Assembly: GCF_018139145.2 (NCBI RefSeq)
Contig: NC_059473.1
Location: 8,176,503 to 8,240,502, forward strand
Direction of reading: 5' to 3'
From: Gymnogyps californianus
Taxonomy: Eukaryota > Chordata > Aves > Accipitriformes > Cathartidae
Length of the DNA: 64,000 nucleotides
The notes beneath the pieces were generated by a model, which worked only from the letters and a program-made list of their open reading frames with translations, ran no database searches and had not been told where the DNA came from. The position numbers were made by a program, and so were the translations under genes. Of the stretch, positions 34,101-47,187 are shown one piece after another; position 1 is the stretch's first letter; each line of letters begins with the position of its first letter.

Positions 34101-37100
34101 GACGTAAAATCTCTATCTACTAAAACTATAAGTATATATTTCACTGTCAGGAAGTAACACCATATTCTGTCTTAGCTGAGGAAGGTGAGACTATTTAAAA
34201 ACCAAGATTATTAGTATAGATGCTTCTAAATTCAGGGCTCATCAATCAATTTTACATTCAGAGCAGCAAAAATAAGAAGTGTGTCATCTGGAGCTGTGAT
34301 TATTTCCATCAACGGCAGCAGTTTAAAATGTGACTTGTGTAACTAAGGTAATAAGTAGGAAGTACAAAAAAAATTCCCCAAAGACCATAAGATTTTAAAT
34401 TGGAGGTTATATAACAAGCGGGAAGCAGCCAGGAAAACTTATGGCTCTTGCTTTTTGCAGAGCGAAGGGTGAACTTTTGACATGCTTAGACTCTTCGTCT
34501 GAATTCACCTAGTTTGAGATACACTAGCTTCATATCTTGTGACATTCAACTGGGACCCAGTTACTTCTTTCCAGCTGTGGCCAAATTCATGAGTCAGAGG
34601 AATCCTTCCATTTATTTCAGCCAAACCCATTCTTTACAAGCGACGCTAGCATTTTCACATTTCTATTGGGGGCATTCTCAAGGGGAAGAAAATAAATGGA
34701 ATAATAAAAATGAGAAGATAATTGTCAGGAAAATGAAATGGGAAAAGAGAAAAAGTGATTTAAACAAAAGAAGGGAGAGCCAGCTAGGAATTACTTATGT
34801 TTTCTCCGGTCTACTTTTGTTAATGTGGAAACCAACTTGCTGAAGGAATGAGAAACTCCTGCGTTGACCTACGGAGAGGAGAAATAGCAGAATACATTTG
34901 CAGTGCTGTGAACCTGGTCTTGCTAGCTTCATTTCGATTTCCCTAGTGCTAATAGCATAGAAAGCAGCAATAAAGATGGACTGTCTGCTGCCGCATCTTA
35001 TTAAACACACTGCTGTTTAAACATGCATCGAGCAGCTCTAATTGATACGTCAGGGCACTAAGAGGTTATGCTTGGCTATGAGTGGGGCAGCTGGCTTTTC
35101 TGGATCCCATAATGGCCTATAGATTTTCAAAGGCTGTCAAGGAGACAGTAGGAAGCTGGGGCTTCTGACAGCCCCCGTAGTCCAGAACGGACCAAGAATC
35201 TTACTGTTTTTATGAAAACAACCTAAAGAAATACAGTACTGTAAGAAAAGAGATCTATTGTCTTGGTATCATATGGAAACAGGGAGGTAGGGAAAGAGAT
35301 TCTCGGTTAGTTTGTGCATCGGAAGCAGATTTCTGTCCATCAGCCATAGCTACCCGACAGGCTCCTCAGCCTTCACTCGGAGAGCTGCCCAAGTCCTGAG
35401 ATCGTATTTTCTGGAAAATGATTCACTATCATGCACCATATAAAGACATATTTTGGGGTACATTTTTAAAAGTATTTGAAACAAATGGAGATTCTGATTT
35501 TTTTGTGGCTTTAAGATGTAGTTTGGAAAACAGATGAAGTTCAACTTGTGCCGTCAAATTGTGCTACACTGAAGTAGAGCTGTGATGACTTGTCTAACGT
35601 CAGTGAATTCACTGACTTTAAATTTTGCATAGGTGATCCTGTCGAGGTTTTGAGGTTTCTCTAAATGCTTTTTTAAAGAAATCATTTTTTAGTGTCCAAT
35701 ACTTAAGTATTTTCCAGTGTTGGGAATATTTAAGTGCAACGTTACCCGTGGTTGGATAAACATGTATACCATTCAGAGTCAATGCCATAAACAGCACAAA
35801 CATGGCAGTCTGTGTGCTTGTCCCTGTAATGATGAGCAATTCCGTAATGTTCTTTTTAGTCATGTTTGAAAACCATAAATATGGCAAAACATAAAGCTGT
35901 CACAATATATGATAATGGCAGCCTACTGAGAAGATAATCATGATGCAATTAAGGGTGTTCAGAATGCTTTTTGACAGGTAAATGTTTGTAAATTGAAGAA
36001 AGATGCAACAGCAATAGGGACACGCATGTTATAAACTCCATCAAATACATGGCAAACACTCTGTTCTCCAGCTACCTAAAGAGTGTTTGACGTGCAGTCA
36101 CTTTTGCAATTATGAACACCGTCCAGGTCTCATTTGCGCGGATATATTTATCTTTTTGTTGCCTTTGTATGCACATGATTTTCATGGAAGAGTAGTCATG
36201 CGCTGTCAAAATAAACCACTGCAAAAATGAGTCCTCTATGCCTCTGCCGATCTGAAGAAATTCTACCTGAGTATTCATCTTCATAGCCTTGTATTTCCAG
36301 TTCCTTTTAAAATACACTTTTAAAAAATTTTGACAAAGCTTACAGATTAAAAGATAGATGTACAGAGATGTATAATGATGGTTTAAGGTGACAATTTCCC
36401 ACTATATCATGTCTTCATTGTGCGATGTCAAGAACCATTTGTTAAAATTTTCTTACTGTGAATGGATTTAGGTCCTGTGAAGTCTGAAGTCTCCTTTTTA
36501 CTCCATGTTCAGCTTTTAAAAAAAATCTGCTTCATAATATGAGGATTCTAACTTAGTCTGACAGATCAATGGAAATTTAAAGTTGCCTTTTCTGTCCTTT
36601 TTATGTTCCTTTTCTGCCAATGAAAATATTGCCACATGGAGATTGTCAGTCATCAAATACCACTAGGATAGGTTTCCTTATGAGTTTTGGCTGTCAGCAG
36701 TGTGTATGGAGCATAACACAGAATGGTTTCAAATCCCTCAGTACCCACACATTACTCGATAGAAGAATAGGTCTTGGTCCTTCCCCCCTTAATTTTAAAT
36801 AATGTTTTTCCCAATACATGCTAGATCTTTATAGATCTGCTTTTAGATTTGCTTACAACACAAGATCCTGATGTGTTCACATATGCTGTACAGTATTTTT
36901 CTATGCATGGCATAAATTTTGATGTAGGAGCTGGTAAGTTGGAATGAGGGTATAAGAATACAGCTAGAAATTAATGTTTAATGTCATTAAAAAGTTTCCT
37001 ATAAGCCTTTTTGCATGGACTTGCAAGAAGAATGACACACACTAAAGAGTAGATTTAATTAGGTGTCAGCTTTGCTGAACTAATTTGTTTAGAGACGTAT

Positions 37101-38893
37101 CTGGCAAAAAGTTGCCTAGCGCACTGTAGGTTCCTGTTGGTATCTGACGATTTTAGTAGGGCTGCCTTCATCTGCTCTCCCTTCCTGACGTGATTTCTGT
37201 CTGTGGTTGGTCTCATCCCTCTGACAGGCATTAGAGCCTAGCCAGAGTCTTCAACTTTTGTTGTCTTCACCTTTCAACTGGTTTCAAGGAACCAGACTTC
37301 CATGGAAAAGATACTTGCCCTGGACATCTGCCACTTGCTAATTGATTTAGTTTAAGCAGCAGCATCCTGATCTGCCTGGATAGCTACCGAAAGCGGTGGT
37401 GGTGCTGCTTGGTGGTAGTGATGGTGGGGAAAGGAATTTGAATATGCAAGAGAGAATCATTCCCTATCCTGACAAGCCCATCAAGCGCAATGAAATTGTA
37501 TCTTATTGGGAGCCTGTGGCTACAAAAGTGAGTTGCACTTGAAAAAATACATGTGTACCATATACCTTGTCAGCTAGGACAGATGATGCCCTGCCTTACT
37601 TAGATCTCTTTCAAAACCAACTAACTTAAATAGGACCTGAGGACACGAACCTTAAACCAGAAAAGGTCCGTGACCTCTTTCCTCCTGCTTGACCAGCAAG
37701 TGCTGCCCTGTCTCTGAGGCTGCGCTGATTATACGTCCTCATTTCAGCTTTGTGTTGTGTTAAATGTTGCTTTAATTAAAAATAAATAGGTAAGATAACT
37801 CCTTAGAAGTGGTATCCCAGGAACAGAATTCTTCAGGGTATTTTGCTAAAGTTAGACTTGTTTTCATCAATTTTGCTGGAGGACCTGGAGGATAGATGTC
37901 AATGCTGTGATCTCAGTTATGTATGTTAAAGCTAAAGGAATAGTTAAAAGGTTACAGCTAAAATTGACCTTAAACCCGTTTGATGTTCGAATCTTTCATG
38001 TGTTGACAGGTCCTCTCAAGTGAAGGTTGCTGCTTCAGCAGCAGTAGTTTTCCACTTCTGTGTAACGCTCACCCGCCTCATAAAAATACTACATTCGAAG
38101 TGGAAATTACAGGGCTGTTGACTTTCAGCTTCTGGATAAGTCAAACTGGGTCCCTCTAAAGAGTCCATTGATCCATTTCCCAGCAAATATACATTTTAAA
38201 GCTGGAATAGGTGTTTAGACTATTTATCAAGACAGGTTCTTTTGTCCAGTATGTTTATTTTTTTTTTGTCAGTAGTTATACGAGGAGTACTTCTATCTGT
38301 AGGTGATTTGTTACTTCTTATTAGGCCTAAATTTTATGGTTCTTCATTCAACCCATTACGCCCAATAATATATACCCTCAGATAAACCCGAATAACTTAT
38401 CTTTGTCCTTTCCATTGATGGCCTTTACAGTATGGAAACAGTTAAGCCCCACGACTACTTAATCATTCCTTAGCCAAGGAATGGATTGAATGTTTTCAGG
38501 AATTGTTAGATGCACGTCTCTGTATGGGTCTTGTGCTACACCAAAGTATGTCAGAAATGTCCAGCATTTCATCAAGCATTGAACTGAGCAACGTGACTAA
38601 TTCCTGTCGCTCTTGTTTGTTCCCTTACTCTCTCGCCAGTGGGAGAAAAGCGTGCAGACCAGAATTTTGTTTCTGCTGGATCTTTTGCCGCTTTTCCTTA
38701 GCGTGCGTGAGCCGCTGTGTATCTAATTAAGTGGGAGGTTTGGTGTGCAGTTATGAGTTTGTTCACTTTATCACTGAAAACCTGTGCCAGCCCCACTGCT
38801 TTTTTTAAATCTCATTTTGTATCTTAGTCTTGCCAGCCTGGAGTCTTAGTTTTTTTTCTTTCTGAACTCCCTGCAGTTTGTCTACATGTTCGC

Positions 38894-39070
38894 GGGAGTC
38901 AGCGTGGTGTAGAGGTTAGGTAATAAATCTGGGTTCCTGGCTCTGGCTCAGACTTCCCATGTGATCTTGATAAATCATTTACCCTTATTGCCTCAATTAT
39001 GAAGCAAAAAGAGGTAATATTTACTTACCTCAGAGGCACTGTAAAGTTAAAATGTTTGAAAGCTCCTCCA
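38894..39070 (+). mobile_element. MIR-family SINE (old, decayed)
   Basis: The order of motifs follows the MIR consensus on the plus strand. The tRNA-like head is tcagcgtggtgtagaggtta (38899-38918), including a polymerase III A-box-like tggtgtagagg at 38905-38915 and a degenerate B box around gggttcctggctc (38931-38943). The conserved core follows: gtgatcttgataaatcattt (38961-38980), ttattgcctcaatt, then aggtaatatttacttacctc and cactgtaaag. MIRs are tRNA-derived SINEs spread before the radiation of amniotes and mobilised by L2-type LINEs; avian copies are sparse and very old. The copy is substituted throughout and presumably inactive. Confidence 0.75.
38905..38915 (+). promoter_or_regulatory. 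tRNA-like A box within the MIR
   Basis: The bases tggtgtagagg fit the RNA polymerase III A-box pattern TRGYnnAnnnG. The matching B box downstream is degenerate, so the internal promoter is probably dead. Confidence 0.5.
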
Positions 39071-40445
39071 CCTATTTCTCTGGCTAGTTACGTATCTTTT
39101 ATCTTTTTTTGCTTCCGTATTGATCTTTGTCTTTGGTGTCTCTTCCCCCCCCACCCGCCCCCTTTTCTCCCTCAGTGGCCACTACCCATTTTCTACCATA
39201 GATATTTTCTCCGTAGTGGAGGGTACTACTTTCTGGCTCGTGATCTGTCACTGTGTGGGTCATCCTGAAACTCTCCTCTTGGGAAGTCTTCTAGAATATT
39301 TTGTTACGCTGCTGCTTTTTGGTGTTTTTTGTGTAAGCTTTGCAAAATTGTAGCTTTGTAATGTGTTTCTGCTTTGTTAGTACCACCTCAATGTTTTCTG
39401 TTAAGTTTTCATATAAGGGTTCAAAGACATGGTGCCCTTTCATATATTCTATTTGTGCTTTTTTCTTTTACTTAACCTTTTCATATTGGTATAAGAAGCA
39501 TCACTAGGAAATTGTACTATATTCTCAGTTAGGGAACAGTAAATTGTTCAGTAGTAATTACCTTCTTACAAATACACCTGTACTCTTAAACAAAATAAAA
39601 CCTCTTAAGTTTTGAGGTAGAGCAGATATGCCTGCATACCTGAACTGCTTCAAAACGTGCCTGTTTGTGCAGTTGTATCATCAGTGAATGCGTATTTTGT
39701 TCCTCCGTGAGTGCCTGTCGCAGGGATTATGTAAAAGACAGATGAATAAACAATTGTGTGAAAACGAATATGCTTGAAATTTGAGTACTATTGTTCTTGT
39801 TATTTGCACATTTATTTTGCATAATAGATTGTTAAAATGATAAACCCGTAAGATTTGCTGCTTCTTTTTGTTCATTTTACTTGGGACATGAACTGCAATC
39901 TTTCAAAGGTATTTTGCAGTGAATCTGGGGCTCTTCTCCCTGTATTTATTTTTGTAATGATAGAATAAAATATTCCAAATATTTGTAAGTTTTAAGGAGA
40001 TTAATCTACGCTGCATTTTAAATGAGGATTATGCCTATTTGAAATGTACTAATGATACATAGAGATAGATTAATCAGAATTGCAGGTGAAAACTTCCTTG
40101 TTCCTGGTCATTCAGTAAACGGGGCGCACAGTCAGGCAGTTACTGTGAAATAGGCTGTCTTCCCCCCCCCCCCCCCATCTCTCCCTACTGCTAGACAACT
40201 CCAGATTTAATTTTTTTTGCTCTGCGCTCTATACAGTCCCTGATACAACTTGGAGAAATGTTTACTTCAAGTCCAGAGCCTGTTAAGAGTTGCAGGCCTA
40301 ATCAACAGACTCCATGAGAGATTACTAGAAAAGTGATTTAAGCTCTTCTCTCAAGCTTTAGACATTTTTTGCAATCCTTCAGCTTCCAGGGCATGCGGTG
40401 GAGCCCCTTCTTAACCCCAGTTCTCTCCATCTCTCTGCTTTACAG
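39071..40445. other. Gene-free DNA with C15 tract
   Basis: No coding content is recognised. A pyrimidine-rich patch (tcttccccccccaccc, near 39139) and a C15 homopolymer at 40162-40176 are present. The end of the stretch, 40421-40445, is a strong polypyrimidine tract described with the next entry. Confidence 0.6.
40162..40176 (+). repeat. Poly(C) tract, C15
   Basis: Fifteen consecutive C. Long poly(C)/poly(G) runs are rarer than poly(A) in AT-rich vertebrate DNA and are prone to sequencing length errors. Confidence 0.9.
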
Positions 40446-40757
40446 GCTTTGGGATTTAGATCGACATACCTTACGATTTCAAAGGGTTTTGAATCTCATG
40501 GAGCAGATTTAGACCTACCGAGTATAGAATCATGGCAGGCGCTTTTATTTTTGGCAACAGGTCCTTTCAGAGGTGGTTCATTTAATGATCCTGTCTCTGG
40601 CTGGAGTTCCTGTTCCTCTACAACTCTCCCACAGCGAGGAAGTCTGATAGTTTGGCGTTTGGAAGCTAAATCAATAGCATACATTCATGAGGACAGAGAT
40701 CCGCAAGCATTAGCGGGAGCAGTTCTTGTTCCCATGCCAGTAACTCTTGTGCCTTAA
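40446..40757 (+). other. Candidate unrecognised exon with 103-codon open frame
   Basis: A textbook 3' splice acceptor ends at 40445: a long pyrimidine tract (tctctccatctctctgcttt) followed by acag. From there one frame stays open for 103 codons until TAA at 40755-40757. It starts ALGFRSTYLTISKGFESHG and includes GSLIVWRLEAKSIAYIHED. The frame is also open upstream of the acceptor, but begins at GTG, not ATG, so a spliced reading makes more sense than a single-exon gene. Base composition is richer in GC and CpG than the neighbourhood. No domain or family is recognised, a 62-codon frame is open on the other strand, and no poly(A) signal follows closely. It could be a cryptic or non-coding-RNA exon, or chance. 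Confidence 0.2.
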
Positions 40758-43700
40758 ACGCTGAGTGAGAGACGCTTGCTTGAACTAAAATGTATGTGGG
40801 AGTTCAGTGCTTGTAGTTACTCCTTCTTTTATAGTGTTAACTATAAGGTATCAATTAGAATAATGATTATGCTGTTTAAACAGCACCTGTTTTTTTCTAT
40901 TTTGAATTGGCATTTTAAAAGCCAGTGATCAAGTTATTGCTTTATTAATGTAGATCTGGTGAATATACTAACTAATGACTTCGGAATTTGATGTGACGTG
41001 AATGTTCTATTAATGCAGAGGAAAAATTAGGCTATCATCCCTGTCAAGCAAGAAACAAAGGAATGATAAATGGAGTGAATAGTTATCCTAGCTCCATGCA
41101 GTTTCACGGAAGTTTGAGGTACCACCCTGAGATTATCATTTGAAGAGTTATTTTTAGAACAAAAAAAGAATAAAGTGAGGCAGCACTTGCCATTTGTTAG
41201 ATCCCCTGAATGACAATATAACGGGACTTTCCTAGGCACACAGGACAGGGAAGTCTTGATGTTTCAACTTCGGCATCTATCGCTGGTGGTTACTGCAGTG
41301 CAATGTTGTGAATGCAAGTTAATGGCATGATTTTCAGTAAACTTGAGCTTTGTCTTAATTTTTTGTCATTTAAAGGGCAGTAAAGCCCCCTGCAATGAAA
41401 TTGCATCTGCCAGATGATAGGAAGCTGTTTTGTAGCACCTGCAGCATTTATGCTAAGGACTGGCTTAAAGTCTTCTCTCCTTCAGGTACAGTTTAATAGA
41501 ATGAATACTGCAACCATGTGTTCCCAAGATATAGTCCTCTAAAAGGTTTCTTTATTGACTTTTTTTTCAGTGTTCCCTTTCTGTAATTTCTGTGGAGTTT
41601 AATTATTAGCCCCAGGTATCCTGGTTGAAATCCAGACTATAAGAAATGGAGGTTTAAACTGAGACTTGTCTTTTGAAATGCTCTAGAATAGTTTTAATAT
41701 AATTGCTATAATGTATGTTTTTCTGTGTACACTGTTGGGTAAATGAGACAAAAATGATAGCTTCTGTTTGAATTTTGGTATATGAAGTCAGAGTCGCAGA
41801 GCAAATGTCTATGTGATTAAAGTGGTACTGAAGCATTATTAAAAAGCTGTAATTTCAAATATTTTATGCTTTGTTTTGCATATAGTCTATCTACAATGAA
41901 GACTAGTTACTTAATGTAATTCTGGTGCTTGCACTCTGCTGAAGTCGAAGAAACTTTTCACTGGTCCCTGTTGGCTTTGGATCAAGCCCTTGGTTTAAAG
42001 TATTGATTAAAAGAGAAACTCAATATGAATGGGAAGCCAAGAGAATTAATACAGTGAATGTGGTGAATTAGCAAAAAAAAAAAAGCAGCTCCCAAAAGAG
42101 TGCATCCACAAATGTAATTTGTTCCTTTGATTTGATGTATCTGGTTCCAGGTGCTTATTCAAAAGCCATCTAAGCAGTGGCTTTGCCTGTACCTACCTAA
42201 GTGCTTTTTTTCTTCCTCTTTATTCTTTTTCTATTTCTGTTTAATAGATTTCGTTTTCCTAGTATTTGTTAGATTGCTATGCCGTAAAAACATATGAACA
42301 GAGGAGACTTAATTAAGGACTGCTACAGCTGTTGAACCTTAGAAGACAAAATACTGTAGCAGTGAAGATTGTCAAGCACCCCAATAAAAGATGAAGTACC
42401 CACTGGAAGAGCCAGTGTTGTCACTTAACATATGGTAGCCTAAGAAAGAAAATCAGGATGGTTCAAGGTGTCTGCTGTATTCCTGTCTTTCCTAAATCCC
42501 AGTCCTCAATAATACAAATGCATGTTTTTAAAAGCAAAAGGGAAAACAGAATTGAGTAGCTTCTCAAACAGCTCCCTAAGGTCTGCCATATCTAAATACT
42601 GTGAATGGAAATAGCTGAATAAAATGAATGCAGCCTGTTTGACAAATCATATGCTGATTTACCTGGGGTTTTATATCCTTGGGAGGATTACGCGGCAGAG
42701 AAAACAACTCAAAAATAATACAAATCCAGAAAACATATCGCAGAACTTTGTTGTGCAAGCATGCTGTGTTTCAAGTCACGTTGATTGGACAGACCAATGC
42801 TTGTAGTTTAGAAACTAAATGTCAATTGAGTAAATAATGTTTTATATATCCCTTAAGGTGTGTGACATTTCAACTATCCAGATTAGTAAAATAAAAGCAA
42901 ATTTGAAGGACATCTAAAATTGCAGTCCAGGTGGAAAGAAGAGTAATGAACGTATTATTCATCCCAGCGCTGCGCGCTGGGGATATGGGTAGTTTTTCAT
43001 CTACAGCCAGAAATACAGAAGAGAAGTATACGTTTTAGGGACATACTCCTGATCATGGTTAGCTCTCCGTCTCTTACACAACAGGGCCTTTTTTCTGTGT
43101 ACCTTTTTCCTTTGGGAGACCTACTGTGTCAGAAAAATCTATAACCCTCTTGACAGAGAAGCAGGCTGCTGCTGAATCTATCACTTTATTAGTCTGCCAA
43201 TGAGACCCCTTCCTAACACACTGAGGCTAAATGATCCTTGGCCTGGTCTTCAGGTAGGGAGAAAATTTTGAAGACTCTCGCTGTGCAGAGAAAGCATCTG
43301 TAACAGCAGAAGGCCATGTATTTTGGCTTTTCATTCGGTCAGCCATTCCCCTGCTGAAATTAAAACGGTGGGGAAATAGAGTTTGAGGACAAACAGAGGA
43401 GAAGAGGGAAGAGTTATGTACCCTTATGTACCCTATGGTTTAGTCATTCTCAAATCACTATCCATATCTTCAAAATGCATTTTATAGGCTTAAAGTTCAG
43501 TCTTGCTCATGTGAAGGGCCAATGTGAGATGCTGTTTTACTAAGTGTATATGCTTAACAAATTATGAAACCCATCACTAAAGTGTGGGTCCTAGTATCCT
43601 ACAGAAACATCCACATTTTGGCTTAATGGAGTCACAATCATATACTCTCCCAAACAGATAAAATGGAATCTAATACAGATTTCTTTTCTTGTCCCTGAGA

Positions 43701-46700
43701 TTAACCTTATTTCCAAAGAAGGAAGGAAAACACGCGACTAATAGTAGACATATAGATGCAAAAGCAATCTCACTGGGTGCATCTGTGCTGCTGAAGAGAG
43801 GGCGATGAAGCAACCTTGAGCATTCCCTCAGCTCTGGTTTGCATTGCTCCAACTTGCTCTCTCAAAGACCAAGTCTGCAGCTGGCTGGAGAGCTAACCCA
43901 CTTCAGGAACTGCTCCAAAAAGATAGTATGTGCAAGACTGCAGCACGTTGGGCTGCTTCTACATGACACAGTCCTTTAAGACCATCTCAGATGGCTTTGC
44001 ACTGGCAAATACATTTGCCTCTGGTTTCATGCTATAAAATGACCAATTTTCTGAGCTGCGACATAATCCTTGCATTGTTCCATGTAAATTGAATTTAGGA
44101 AATAAAAGCATGCAAGAGATATGACTCTTCGAGTCACCACTTCGAGTCCAGAGGACAAACGGTTGTGTGTCCTTACCGGTAGCCACCTTTGGAGATTGTT
44201 AGCCCCTGGCAATGCAGGTGTGAGCCAAGTTTTGCCCCTAGTCTTCAGGGCCAGGGATCTTTTGCTGGAGTGTTTCTTGCCCCGATCCCAAGCTGGATCT
44301 GAGAAAGCTGATAAAAAAACAGAATTTGATCCTTCCGCCACTGTCTGTCAGGCTGTGTGGTGCTTGACTTTATTCCATGTCTTTTTCTTGGTTGATGGTG
44401 CATCTCGCATTTTCCAGTTTTGTCTTTTGTTTTACTGTATTGGCAATATGTGCACGCACACAAACACACATACAAAAGGCATTTAGCTGCTGTTTCTCTC
44501 TTTTCCCCCAAACCCAAGAAAATCTGTAACAGAGAAAGAAACTGTTGCTTGTATTACAGGGAAGTTAGAATGTGTCTGTCTTCAAATCAGAGTCACTGTA
44601 TGAGCTTCTTAATTCCTGCTGTGTCTCCAAGAGACTCGCATCTTATGATTTCAGTGCATCCACCTTTTTACTGAGAGCTTGTTCTCATTACCTAATGTGT
44701 CTGTAAAAGGGGGCTTTTCCCCATTTTCATACCCAACATTCGGTGGCTTCCATTTCTGACAAGAGTGCGGCAACCTTTGGTCCTCAGGTTCTGCTTTCTA
44801 AACAAACGCATGCATGAGCACACAAGAAAGATTAATAAGTATTTTTCTATTCAGAAGTTGAGATAAGATCACCTTTCCTTTCAAAAGATTTGTCTTTTAA
44901 GAAGCAGCTGTGCGTCTTTGGGTTTTAGCTGTTTTGTCATTCCATATGATCAATCTTTTTTAAGTTTCAGAGTCATAGCCAGAGAGAAGATACGTGTTGA
45001 TGATCAGGTATCTTTTAAAAATTTCTTGCAGTCTGAGTTTGTCTGGTCTTACTGAAAATTCTGGAAATCACACTATACCGTCTGTGTTTTTAGGCAGAGC
45101 TGGTCAATAATTTTCCAAGATAAAGGTTTTTTTCAGAGCTCACCAGTTCCTCGAGAGAAATGTTTTCAAGAAATTTATTTCTTGTGCAGCTGATGAAGAT
45201 AAATAAGTAACTGAGATCTACCGATTTGTTGCCTGTTTTTTCAAGTTTAATAAGTTCTTAATTTTCTACCTGTTTAGAGTTGATCAGTGAGTCAGGTCTG
45301 TTTCCCTGAATCTTTGCAGTTAATATTTCAGAGCTCTGCGAGAAGGGAAGAGTTTATATTCAGGAATAAATTGTAGACAAATACTTGATAGATAAACCAA
45401 CTTTAAAATTATTTAGACTTTCTTCGTATCAACTTATCAAATCTATACAACAGCAAAAGAGTATTTTATTCGGGAATGAGTGTTTGAAATTTTGATATGT
45501 GGTCAAAAGTATATACTTCTGATTTTTCTGCATTGTTATTTTATTTTTGCTGGAGAGCAAAAGTGTCTCTGCGCATCCCTCACTTGATGTTGTTGAATAG
45601 AAGACCAATGAGAATATGTCTAATAAATTAAAAAATAAGTTTCATTCCTGTATTCAAAGGGGAGTCTAATGAGTTTTTCACACAGTAAACAGTAGTGAGT
45701 TTATGAACAGTCCTACCATGCTTGTGGTGAAGGCTATGTAAATTACACTGATGCATATTTATTCATGTACTTCTTGTGGGAATATACTTAGGGGCCTATA
45801 AGCATATATCAGAATTTGTTACAGGGAAGGAAACTTATGAGGAAGGCTTATTATCCCAAGAGTGGAATTAAGGTGAAATTAACAAGTAATTGAAGTTATC
45901 TTTGATCATGATTTTTCATTCCCTTTTTTTCCCTGCTCTAAGGAAGTGAATATTTTTGATGTTCAGTAGAGCAGCACAATGCTGCACAGAGAAGCATAAT
46001 GCTGAATTTTCATAATAATGTTTGTAATGCAAATGAGGGACACTTCAAAACCAGGTTGATTAGCATTTCTTAATAAAATGCCAGTCTCCTCCTTTTTCTT
46101 CATTAATTCTATCAGCAGATTACATAGCTATATTTTAACATTAGTAAATGTGACGTGTGTGGTGGCTTCTTGTGATATAATTATTTGGTGGCTCCAAATA
46201 GTTTCAGATTGTGCATTTAAACAGTTCCTCCAGCACTAAAGCATTACAGTGAATTAATGAGCGGCTTGTCACCTCTGGGACCTTTCCTTTGAAATCCAGT
46301 CTGGCTTAAAGTGAACTCCTACCATTTCAGGCCAGCAGCTGGTAAAAGGTTAGAAAATGAATGAGCTCCAGGGACATCGCTGAACTTCCACAGGAGCATA
46401 TATTTACTTTAGTGCTGTTTTTCAGAGATCAAACCTGGGGAAATATAGAGGTGCTGTGCAGTTCCTCCCACAGACTGCATCAGCCAGCCACAGTATTCCC
46501 CCATCGCACGGCTCTCGGTGATGTGCTTTGCTTTCCTCTCCTTTCCTTCCCTAGCTTCTGCGAGGGAGGCATGGAAACGTAGCAACTGGAGCAAACAAAC
46601 TGCGTTCTCCTTCCTATGTGTCATTTAGGCTTTTTCCTAACTGTTTTTTGTCATCTCCTTTTTAATTGCCAAAGCTTCCTCCTGTTCCCTCTTGTCCTTT

Positions 46701-47187
46701 ATTTCGTTTTTAAAATAGTTTATTCTCTTCCTTATGTCCCAAATCTTGCCTTCCCCCAGTGTGTGTTTTTTATTCTCCTTTTTCTCTGTTGTTTCTCAAT
46801 GGGAGACCCAACAAGCTATCTCACACTCCGCACCGGGTGCATCTTTCTTCCCCTGCTAGACACCTGTGAGGAGCTGTTGCCCTTTTTTGTTCCCATTAGA
46901 GAGACTTCAGAGAATGAAATGCTTGTTGTCGTGCTTTGATTTTAGAGGAGAAACAGGAGTGACATCGTATGAGCTTTAAGTTCAGAGCATCAGTAAGAGC
47001 AGTTGGTAAGCGTAAGTCTCTGCCCAGTTTTGATTCCAGCTGAGCATTGCTTTGCTGGTCAAATTTATTTTCCGAACTGCATAAGGCAACAACAAACTGA
47101 GTTTTCAGGGACGGTATTTCAATAATATGTGCAACTTATGATAAGCATTCAGATTGCACAACTGAACTTGGAAATTTAAAAGCCATG
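40758..47187. other. Gene-free AT-rich DNA
   Basis: No coding exon or transposon is recognised. Landmarks are an A12 run at 42073-42084, a GC-rich hairpin at 42963-42981, a short repeated cttcgagtc near 44126-44148 and a CA-rich patch near 44452-44475. The stretch 46000-46370 looks like a conserved non-coding element. The 121-codon frame at 44121-44486 and others on the opposite strand overlap and resemble no protein family. Confidence 0.6.
42963..42981 (+). other. Short GC-rich hairpin
   Basis: cccagcgc at 42963-42970 pairs perfectly with gcgctggg at 42974-42981 across a three-base loop (tgc). It holds three CpG-type steps in otherwise CpG-poor DNA. There is no T-run after it, and this is not a bacterial genome, so a terminator is not proposed. 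Confidence 0.5.

Larger units (their letters stand above)
28131..38893. other. Gene-free AT-rich DNA
   Basis: No exon or transposon is recognised. Landmarks are a G-rich tract at 29232-29259, a two-copy 19-bp tandem repeat at 31134-31171, a TAAT-rich patch at 33327-33366, poly(A) and poly(T) runs at 31402-31414 and 33980-33991, and a GGTGGT-rich patch near 37390-37430. An inverted repeat, ccctcttta at 32636-32644 and taaagaggg at 32671-32679, encloses a 26-base loop. The minus-strand frames at 35618-35887 and 36072-36317 have no recognisable domain. Confidence 0.6.

Noticed and set aside
35618..36317. Two neighbouring minus-strand frames, one with a hydrophobic stretch that briefly suggested a membrane receptor
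   Set aside because: The hydrophobic part lacks receptor signature motifs. The second frame starts at GTG. There is no acceptor or donor linking them.
37984..37994. gttcgaatc, a tRNA B-box-like motif
   Set aside because: No A box, cloverleaf or SINE-like flank at the right distance.
44027..44517. Overlapping frames of 75-121 codons on both strands
   Set aside because: Mutually overlapping, partly from a CA-rich patch, with no recognised domain.
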